Assembly: GCA_003117195.1 (NCBI GenBank)
Contig: BDSI01000130.1
Location: forward strand, 124,001 to 188,000
Source: Eudorina sp. 2006-703-Eu-15
Taxonomy: Eukaryota; Chlorophyta; Chlorophyceae; Chlamydomonadales; Volvocaceae
Reading direction: 5' to 3'
Length of the DNA stretch: 64,000 nucleotides
The translations under genes and the position numbers were made by a program. The notes under the pieces were generated by a model. The model was not told the DNA's origin. It saw only the letters and a list, made by a program, of their open reading frames with translations, and did not search any database. Of this stretch, positions 55,731-64,000 are shown one piece after another (position 1 is the first letter of the stretch; each line of letters opens with the position of its first letter).

Positions 55731-58700
55731 ATGACCGTGCCGGCTCCGCCGCCGTCGGCGGAGCCTGCGACGGCGTCCTGTAGTACCAGCGCGGCTGTCA
55801 ATACGCCGGCATATGAACGGGTGGCGCACGCCGATAAGGCGTGGGAGTGGTTTCGAAGCATGGGCTCCCCGAAGTACCATGTGGCTCCGATGGTTGACCA
55901 GGTGCGCAGGAGCCGGTTACGAGGCTTAAACAGTACAGGACCATGTTACACCGACGCCTTAAGCGCCCAGGAGGTCAGGGGGAATCGTGGGCAGCCTCAA
56001 ACCCGTACTCGGAGTGCCGCCGCCCGTCATACCCGAGCCGTCCCTTGAGGGGAGTGCATGTCCGTCGTGCCGTCCCGCACCCACCATCCGCGTCGCAACC
56101 CGTCCTCCTCGCTGCCCACATCTGGCCGCAGTCCGAGCTGCCCTTCAGGCTCCTCTGCCGCCGCCACGGCGCCACCTGCGCCTACACACCCATGCTCCAC
56201 GCGCGCATCTTCAGCCAGGACCGCAAGTACAGGTGGGTACGAGCCCTGGAAGCTGGGGACAGCTGCTCTCGTCGGTGGGACAAGGAGGACGTCTCGCCCG
56301 GAGGATCACTCTCTGGGTGGCCGACACGATCTGGGTGGCTTGCTCCTCCGCCCTCCTCAACGGATGGCGGCGGCTCTAAGAAGTCCATGTGCCTCGCACC
56401 CGGTAGCCCGTGTTCCCACCCGCGACACCCAGTGATGGCCGGCGGTGACGGGGGCTTGGGGGCGGGGCCACCTGCCTGCATCTGCTGGCGCTGTTCCCCA
56501 GACACGCCCACCCGCAGACGCAAATGTATGACAGACGCAGACACAGCAGCAGAACTCACGCAAAGGTCCCCTTCTGCACCGGGGAGATCCGCCCCTCTCT
56601 CTGCCCCGATCTAGCAGTCGGCGCCATCAGCGCGTGAAGCCCTCCTTGGGTGTACCGTTGCGGCACATGCCCCTTCAACCTCCTACACACCCTCGCCCTC
56701 AGGGAGGAGATGCTCACCACCTGCGGCGAGGACCGCCCCCTGCTGGTGCAGTTCTGCGCCCACGAGCCGCAGCACCTGCTGGCCGCTGCCCGCAAGGTGG
56801 AGGCCATGGGGGTGGCGGACGCCATCGACATCAACTTCGGCTGTCCGCAGCGCATCGCCAAGCGGGGCGGCTACGGGGCGTTCCTCATGGACGACCTGCC
56901 GCGGGTGGAGGCGCTGGTGCGGGTGCTGACCCAGGTGGGGGTTGCGCGCTTCCCGCGCCGCGCGTAGCAGAGTACCCTTCCTGGTGTAGCAGTACCCTTC
57001 CTAGGTAGTGTTGAGTTGGTGAAGGTAGGGGAGAGGTAGGGTAGGGCGGCGTGCTTTTGTGACGCGCAACGCAAAATGGGTTGCAGCCATATTGGCGCAT
57101 CGGCTCCTCGTAGTTGTTGCATGTTGCGGGAAACAACATGGGTTTCATTCCACCAGACCTCAGCGCCCCGCCGCTTGGTGGACAGGAGCCTCACAGCCCG
57201 CACCAGCCCCCTTGGAGGTTGCGTGGGGGCTCTGCCAACTGCGGTCACGCCTTCGCGTCGCCGCGGAGTGTGGAACCCGGAGAAACCTCTTCACCTCCTG
57301 CGCCGCAGCCTGCTGCATTCGATGCCAGGAGCATGGGCCCTAGAGCTCTGCTGCAACATTCAAGTGCGATCCCACGCCTTTGCATGCGTCCCTGCTTTAC
57401 TGTATGCTAGAACCGTGTGCCCGATTTTGGGTTTTCTGTAAGGGTTACAAGCAGGACCCGGGTTTATGAAGTGCGATCCCACGCCTTTACGCATCTGCCT
57501 GCCTCCTGCCAGAACCTTCGGATCCCGGTCACCGCCAAGATCCGGATCTTCCCGGATCTGGCCAAGACGATCGCCTACGCGCGCATGGTGGAGGCCGCCG
57601 GCGCCTCCCTGGTGGCGGTTCACGGCCGGCTGCGCGAGCAGAAGGACAACAGCGCCAGCCGCGCCGACTGGGACGCCATCCGCGCTGTGAAAGCGGCGCT
57701 GAGTGTGCCGGTGCTGGCCAACGGCAACATCCGGCACCTGGGCGACGTGGCGGCGTGCCTGGCCTACACGGGCGCCGACGGGGTGTTGTCGGCGGAGGGG
57801 CTGCTAGCAGATCCGGCGCTGTTCGACGTGCCCGCCCGGGCGCACGTGGCTGTGGGCGATGTGAGTGACGGGGGCGGGCCAGCTGGGTTGGGTTGGAGGA
57901 CTCGTGGGACTGGACACCGGGGTGCTCGCGTACGAACCCTAGACGGATGCCGCTGCCGTTGGCCAGGGCATGGGGCTGCGGCCATCTGGAGGGAGGGGAG
58001 AAAGAGGCGGGAGGCCCTGGGCCGAGTCGGGGCGGCCGCGGCATGGACGAGCGCGTGCGGGCAGGCCCAACGGCCACGTCGTTGCGCGCTGGGCGGTCTG
58101 CTGCCACGAGGTCGGCCGGCTGGCCGGGGGGCGCGCGGGATCCCCCGACCCGGCGTGTGCACCACCCGCACCCAATGCCATCGTACATGGCACAGTGCTG
58201 GCCCTCGCCCGGCAAGGGCGTTCTCAGCGTGTCGAATCTCCCTGGCAAACCTCCTCCCCTGCCACTCCCAACTACCTAACGGTATTGCTGTACCTGTCCG
58301 CAGTACTTCCCGTCGCCCCTGGAGCGGCTGGCGCTGGCGTCCGAGTACATGGCCCTGGTGGCTGCCCACCCGGTGCCGCTGCGGATGGTCCGGGGGCACG
58401 TGCACAAGATCATCGGGGACTGGCTGGCGGAGCACACCGACCTGCGGGACAACATCAACCGCCTGCCGCCCACGATTGAGCTATTCACGCAGGTAAGGGG
58501 GGTTGGGGGGAACGGGGCGGTGGAGGGAAGGGGGCGCGCACGTGTCATCGTCCGCCGCGGCACCTGTTGCCTGGCACCGGAGACTCATGTTGCCGTTTCG
58601 CAGTTTCTCTGGTTTGACAAGTCGTCAAAATACAATGCGTCGCGTCTTGTGTGTGGGGGAAAGCGGGGAGGAGGCTGGGGTTGGGACGGTAGGGTTTAAA

Positions 58701-59653
58701 CCCTAAACCCTAAGACATGTCCTCACCCAACCCGAGCGGAGCCCAAACCAGTCACGTGGAGGCGCGGGTGTGGTCCTCGAGAGGCTCTTCCTGAATCCTG
58801 ATCGCACTCCCGCCGGGTCTTCTCGCTTAGTCACACACCCATCGGGTCTCTTATCTAAACCCACCGGCGCCGGGCCCCACGATGCAGGCGGTGGCGGAGG
58901 TCCGGGCCCGGGCTGCTGCCAGCGGGAGGGACCACCCGGTGCCTCAACTGAGCGCCGCAGAGCTGGCGGCGGAGGACAGGGCGGAGGCCAGGCGGGTGGG
59001 TGATGGACGGAGAGGGGTGGGGATGAAGCGGGGTAACGATTGCGGGGCCGAAAGTCCGAAGGGTGTGAGCGGGGGTGGGGCTGGGGCTGGAGGCTGATGG
59101 CGCATAAATGTGCGTCGGGTACTTCAGGCCATGGCATGGCAAACTGCTGCCCCGAGCACGGTACGAAGTACGGCACACGACATCTGTCTCTCTCGAGGGC
59201 AGAATTTCTCAACGGAGCATGGGCAGCAGAGCGGTGGGTATGCCGAGCAGCGCTGTGGCATGGTGCTCAGGGGGCGTGCACAGGAATTCGGGGGGATGAA
59301 GCAGGGTTGAATGCCCTGGGCGGTCTAGCCAATGACGAAATGCCACAGGAACGGCGCGGGTAGCGCTGCTACGTGGGGCCGCAATGCCGTCCTAGTCAGC
59401 CAGGACAACTCCTAAAACGGCCGCCAACACACCCACTCGCCTCCCTGACCTCACTTTCCCCACTTTCTTTCCCCCACCACATACACACACACACATCCCT
59501 CCTCAGGCGGCTATTGAGGAGCAGGAGCGCGAGGCGGAGGCGCTCGAGCGGCTCGAATACAAGCCTGGGGAGTGCGGCACTGGGGACTGCGGGGCGGAGG
59601 AGGGTGAGGAGGAGCTGGTGATTGACTGGAGTGATGGCGCCGTGTTCGACTGA
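55731..59653 (+). CDS. tRNA-dihydrouridine(16/17) synthase, DUS1 type
   Basis: Exons: 55731-55901, 56132-56232, 56703-56934, 57513-57860, 58304-58492, 58888-58995, 59507-59653; in phase throughout, 431 residues. It reduces uridine to dihydrouridine in the D-loop of tRNAs using FMN and NADPH. The TIM barrel begins with [20 protein letters not shown], then [27 protein letters not shown], and the catalytic-cysteine strand [20 protein letters not shown] (Cys in GCP). Next come VTAKIRIF (FMN-contacting Lys), [25 protein letters not shown] and [18 protein letters not shown]. The helical C-terminal domain ([20 protein letters not shown]) is the tRNA-binding part. An acidic Glu-rich tail (exons 6-7) ends in WSDGAVFD. 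No zinc finger (DUS3) or dsRBD (DUS2) is present, which supports DUS1. Confidence 0.94.
58812..58875. repeat. TAAACAC-type dispersed minisatellite in DUS1 intron 5
   Basis: GGGTCTTCTCGCTTAG and GGGTCTCTTATCTAAAC cores are separated by the variable segment CACACACCCATC. It belongs to the same family as the locus at 9388. Confidence 0.65.
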
Positions 59654-60279
59654 TGGGCGGGGGCGGGCTGCGCAGGAAGGCAACACGGGCTGTGAACTGG
59701 GAGGTCCCGTGCAGCGTGCTGCGGTCTGTGTTGGAGAGGGGCGGTAACGCACATGCATTTCGACTGAGTGGTTGCATGACACGTGGTCGTGCGCAGCGCG
59801 GGTGGGCTGTGTTGTGCGCGCGCGGCAAGAGTGGTGGCGGCCGTGGTGGTCCGCCCGACGTCCCCCCCCGGCGGGTCGTCGTCGCCGGTCGTTCGCCCCG
59901 GGGGGACATGCCATGCGGATGTGAGCGCGTAGGGGGGGCCCTCGCGTGCCCGTTCGTGGTGGTCACGTTGACAACCACCATGACCCGGTGAGCGGTGGAG
60001 AGATGAGGGGAGGCGAGGTGAGGGCAGGTGGGGGCTTGTGAGGTGAAGGTGGGTCAGCGCCGAGGGGGATGGACGCGTGGTGGCCGCCGGGTCGTGACAC
60101 CATGGCGCAGTGGGGTGGCTAGGGACGACGCGAGCGCGGCGGTCGAGTGCGTGATGGAGAGGGAAAGTGAGCTAAGCTTGAGCGGCGAAGTGCTGGACGG
60201 TACATGCAGATGCAAACGCAAATGAAATGGGAGGAGTGAAAAGAGTGTGATTCTTGTACCGTATTTGGGGGCATTAGGT

Positions 60280-60284
60280 TGTAA
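60280..60284 (+). terminator. Candidate TGTAA poly(A) signal of DUS1
   Basis: It would give a 3' UTR of about 630-650 nt. The pentamer is the only evidence. Confidence 0.35.
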
Positions 60285-60497
60285 CTCGTACGGGGAGCTG
60301 GAGTGGTGCCTGGAGCGGCCAGAGAGGGATGGGCCCGGTCGGAGTGAACCGACGGAACAGGACCGAACGGCCCGTGTGGACTGAGCGACGAGGTGTGACC
60401 TTGCTCGTATGCAGTGGTGTGGTCCTCCTGGGGCGCAGAGGCCGACCGCGAAGGGGCGCGGCGTTGGCGACCGAGGCAGCACCGCGCGTGGCAGAGA

Positions 60498-60526
60498 GTT
60501 ATGGCTTACGGCCCGTAAGCCATAAC
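60498..60526. repeat. 29-bp palindrome (14-bp arms, 1-nt centre)
   Basis: GTTATGGCTTACGG, C, then CCGTAAGCCATAAC. It is a perfect inverted repeat in intergenic DNA, about 850 bp downstream of the DUS1 stop. Confidence 0.95.
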
Positions 60527-61834
60527 GTTACGGGTGCCTTCGTGGCGCAGATCTCTTTAAGGGTATCGCGAGCATGGGACCATGGGATGTGCTCACGGCA
60601 TGACACGGAGGGCCCTTGGAGGGGGTCCGCCACCAGCGTCAAGCGGACATGGCGAGGGTTACGTAGTGATGGCGTTGGCGGCCTTCTTGCCTCCCGCGGC
60701 AGATGTGGCCAATGATGTGAACTGCGGATGACCGATGAAAAGGTGGTGCCGGAGTGCCCTTGTAGTACCGTACTGGGAGGTGCAAAGGCTTCTCGAATGA
60801 TACTGGGCACCGCTACCCTTTGGGTTTTCTGAAGAGACTCATTTACACCGGTAGAGCCGCACCAGGGCGGTACTAAACGAATGCGGGGACCGAGAGGGCC
60901 GAGGACGGACAGACCATGGACAGCACAAGACGGCCTGATGACGGCCAGTAAGCCCACCGCCAGCGTACGGCACGTACCGCTACCGCCAGTCTCTGGAAAG
61001 TGCCAACATGTACCAACACTGTCGTTCAGGTGGAGGCGCCTGTGCTGTCCGCGGGGCCGCTGCCTCTGGCCAGGGGCTGCACCCGGGGCGTGCCGCGCCC
61101 CGCGCCGGCAGCGGGGCAGCAGCATGGCCCAGCGGCGGTGTCACCGGGGCGACCGCCGGGTGGGCCGTCTTCAGGCAGCGCGAGGGAAGGGACTCGCATG
61201 GGCAGCGGCAGGGTGGAACGGGGTCACAGCGCACTGTAACGCTGCAGATGGGCCTTGATCAAGGCGCACTTGCAGGCCAAACAAATGCCACAGAGCCTTG
61301 CAACATGGCCAGCTGGACCCTACCTAAAGCATATCTGCCATCTATTGTCGGCAGATGCCGTACTCCGTCCGCAACTGCTCGAGCACGGCGGTCGACAGAT
61401 CCTTGAGCCTCGTGGGCACAGGCACCAGGACCATCTCCCAAGACTCCTCATGGATGAACTCGCCTTAACTTGCTTCCGCGGTCTGCCGGTCCGATGGAGC
61501 TGGCACTGGGTCAGGCGGCATCCGCTGAAGCAGAGAGCTGACGTAAGCGGGGCCGATGGAAGGCTGAGTAGCGTATGAGGGCGCCTCGGCAAAATTTGTT
61601 GTTAATTGCCATGGCGGTGACTGAGTCTGCGATGGACTGCAGTAAAGTTGCGGTCCAGTCCACGCCAAGGATCCACGAGAATTCGTACGGATCCAGTTTT
61701 CCCCCTCTGGCAGGATTATGACGAACGGTTTCTTTAATTGGATGAATGTAGCTATTATCATAATTCATATTAAATAGATGCAGCATATGATGCGTCCTGG
61801 CCATGCAGCATGTTAAGGAAGTACCTTGACAAAG

Positions 61835-63713
61835 ATGCGTTCCAGCAGTCCGCAGCCTCGTGCAAATGTTCCCAGGCCACAGCCTCCACTAGCAAAGCCT
61901 AAAAGTGGCATACCACGTTGCAGCAATGATATTCCACAAAAGCCAGCCGCTGCCGTGCCTGACACCAGGGTTATGTCCGATACCACAGATGCAACAGCTT
62001 TGGACGTTTTCTCAGAGAACCAGCTTCTGGGGCGCTTGGTCCAAGACATGCAGGTTGGGTGCTCATGATAAAGCTTGCTGACGATACGGCATTTCTTAGC
62101 GCGCCACGCGACCCTGCAACCGACAGGCGAAATTGTCCCGGTCCAACGCTGAGCTCCAAAAACTGACCCAGGAGGCGCGCAGCCGCGATTCTGCCATGCA
62201 CGGGCAACTGGACTCCTGCCGGAAGCAGGTTGCGGACCTGCGGCAAGAGACCGCGGCCTTGCGGGCCGCCAACGAGTCTCTGGCCGAGCAGCACGAACGG
62301 TGCGTCCCCGGGGCGTGGAAAACACACAAAGCTTTTGCGGCGCGGGTGCACACCACACGCCGCGTCCCAGTCCCCCTCCCACAAACATGCCCTCCCTCGC
62401 CCAAGTGCGCTCCGCGCTGGCTCTCTGGCTCGTGCGCATCGCAGGGCTAAAGCGCAGCGGGACCAGCTCGAGGGCGCGGTCCTGGAGCTTACTCTGCAGC
62501 TGCAGGACAAGAGCAGCTCCGCCTCGCAGCTGCGGGACCGCTGCGCGGAGCTGGAGCAGCAGCTGCAGGAGCTGCGGTCCAGCGGCGTCACCGCGGAGAC
62601 CGTCAGGTCTGGGAGAGGGGGAGAGCCGCGTGCGTCGGGTTGAACACATGTATGGAGCACGTCGGGGCCGGTGGTTTCGAGCAACATTTGTGTCGGTGGT
62701 TTGGAGCATGTTAGTGTGTGTCGTAAAGCCCTGGCCCTGATCCGGTACCCCTTGCCGTCCTCGCTTACAGCCAGCAGCTTCAGCGTGTGGAGGCGCTGTA
62801 CCGGAGCCGGGTGGAGGCGGTCAAGGAGGACTGCCGCGAGAAGCTGGCGGCGCAGGAGGCAGCGGCGCGGGCGCGGCTGGCGGATGCCCAGGCGGCCACG
62901 GCGCAGATGATGGCAGGGATCAAGCGGGCGGCGGTGCGGGAGGTGCAGCGGGTGGAAGCGCTGCTGGAGGGCAAGGTGGGATGGGCGCTGTGTATAAGGA
63001 AACTGAGCCGGCCCCCCGAAGGTGGGATGGGCGCTGTGTGTTGAGAAAAGGAACCCGCCCGACGGAGCCCAGGTGCGGGCGATGTGTGTGTTGGGGAGGG
63101 GGGGCCGGAGGCATTGTTGCAACTTCGAAGAAAACAGATTCACTGACGGCCGCAGCCAGAGATGTGTGTTTGGCGATGAAATCCGCCGGAGGGTCTAGAT
63201 GCGCGCAAGGACAGCCACAGAAAGAGAGGGCGCCGGGGCCAAAAAGCTGAAAATACCACGCAAAACAAGTCCCCCCGGATTTGGGCAAAAGTGGGTTTCG
63301 CCGCCGCATGCCTTACGCTGCGTGCCCCCCGCTTTGCACCTTCCTTTCTTCCTGGATCGCTGCGTCCTTGCTCTTTGCCCCAGATGCTTGACCAGCTGCG
63401 CGTCCTCGAGCAGCTGTCGAAACGCTGTCGGGCCCTGGAGTCCCGGGCCGCGGACCTGCGGCCGGTCGCGGCTGCTGCCAGCGCGGCGCGGGCCCGGGCG
63501 CAGGAGCTCGAGCGGCAGCTGCAGGAGGCGACTCACGCCGCGACTGCATTGTGGTGAGCACCACCGGGCGAAGCGCGCTCTGGCGCGGTCAGGTGCCGCA
63601 CAAGATTAGTCCTTGCATGCTTCCTTGCGTCCCTTCACATTCGTGTGGGCGTGCCTTTTCGCGTCTTTCTCTCTTTCTCTTTCTCTCTCTCATTTATATC
63701 TCTCTCTCTCTCA

Positions 63714-63796
<83 letters not shown>

Positions 63797-64000
63797 ACTC
63801 CCCCTGACGCGCTCCCCTTGCCGCTCTCCCGCGCGACCTCCGCAGCCCCTCCTCCTCCTGCGGCGGCTGCTGCGCCTGCTGCTGCCACGACTGCTCCAGG
63901 GAGGAGACCGGCGGGGCGGACCCGGGCCGTGCCGCACTGGAGGAGGACCTCGCGGCGATGCAGTCGAGGTACCGTACTGCCGCACCGTGCTGATAAAACC
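61835..64000 (+). CDS. Coiled-coil protein, 5' part only (runs off the window)
   Basis: Exons: 61835-62053, 62127-62299, 62445-62606, 62771-62975, 63384-63553, 63846-63968 (donor AG/GTACCG); all in phase, about 350 residues before the edge. A Pro/Ser-rich N-terminus (MRSSSPQPRANVPRPQPPLA, residues 1-20) leads to FSENQLLGRLVQDMQ and then to heptad-rich segments: SNAELQKLTQEARSRDSAM, RDQLEGAVLELTLQLQDK, LRDRCAELEQQLQELR, YRSRVEAVKEDCREKLAAQE and MLDQLRVLEQLSKRCRALES. Exon 6 is Cys-rich (CGGCCACCCHDC) and then returns to an acidic helix. No family is recognised; the layout is typical of centrosomal or flagellar coiled-coil proteins, which is inference only. The start is the first ATG after an AT-rich upstream region. 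Confidence 0.75.
63717..63792. repeat. (AT)38 microsatellite in intron 5 of the terminal coiled-coil gene
   Basis: 76 bp of uninterrupted AT is preceded by a CT-rich tract (63662-63712). It is self-complementary and can form a hairpin or cruciform. Confidence 0.98.

Larger units (their letters stand above)
59654..61834. other. DUS1 3' UTR and intergenic DNA; no gene supported
   Basis: Contains TGTAA at 60280-60284, a perfect palindrome at 60498-60526 and an unassigned minus frame near 61511-61804 with protein-like sequence (KLDPYEFSWILGVDW) that I cannot place. The last 250 bp are AT-rich and likely the promoter of the next gene. Confidence 0.4.

Noticed and set aside
58696..58713. Telomere-like CCCTAAACCCTAA
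   Set aside because: Only two units inside a DUS1 intron; too short to claim an interstitial telomere.

Overview
The window reads as nuclear DNA of a volvocine-type green alga (Chlamydomonadales; the species cannot be fixed from this sequence). The signs are very high GC, dense short introns with clean GT-AG (occasionally GC-AG) borders, Ala/Gly/Ser/Gln-rich protein segments, a secreted protein with a Ser-Pro rod, candidate TGTAA poly(A) signals, a plant-type organellar methionyl-tRNA synthetase and a centriolar CEP19. Exons were joined by hand from splice consensus, reading phase and remembered family features. No search or transcript data were available.

Layout, left to right: a secreted, wall-type protein gene (+, about 0.75-3.9 kb); the C-terminal part of a trypsin-like protein whose nucleophile position is Ala (-, 6.5-7.8 kb); a giant coiled-coil gene with at least 21 exons and 1520 residues (-, 9.4-20.8 kb); a 4.2 kb stretch with no gene I can support; CEP19 with a large disordered insert (-, 25.0-28.9 kb); a TOM1/TOM3/THH1-family membrane protein (-, 31.7-34.5 kb); an AAMP/Sqt1-like WD40 gene (+, 35.1-40.1 kb) whose sixth intron carries three copies of a C/D box snoRNA; a histidine phosphatase (-, 41.5-43.9 kb) head-to-head with an organellar MetRS (+, 44.3-52.0 kb); an intronless sphingoid-base C4-hydroxylase-type gene (+, 53.4-54.3 kb); a DUS1-type tRNA dihydrouridine synthase (+, 55.7-59.7 kb); and the 5' part of a second coiled-coil gene (+, from 61.8 kb) that runs off the window.

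There is no operon logic. A loose theme is translation and RNA modification: MetRS, DUS1, a Sqt1-like host gene, and intronic snoRNAs predicted to guide 2'-O-methylation of 18S rRNA. A second loose theme is cilia and cytoskeleton: CEP19 and possibly the two coiled-coil proteins. Two close head-to-head gene pairs (34.5-35.1 kb and 43.9-44.3 kb) imply shared promoters.

The most interesting signals are the three snoRNA copies with compensatory terminal-stem changes; a five-exon internal tandem duplication in the giant coiled-coil gene; two families of short dispersed repeats, one confined to sense orientation in introns or a 3' flank and one with locus-specific flanking direct repeats; and a perfect 35-bp duplication over a splice acceptor of the phosphatase gene.
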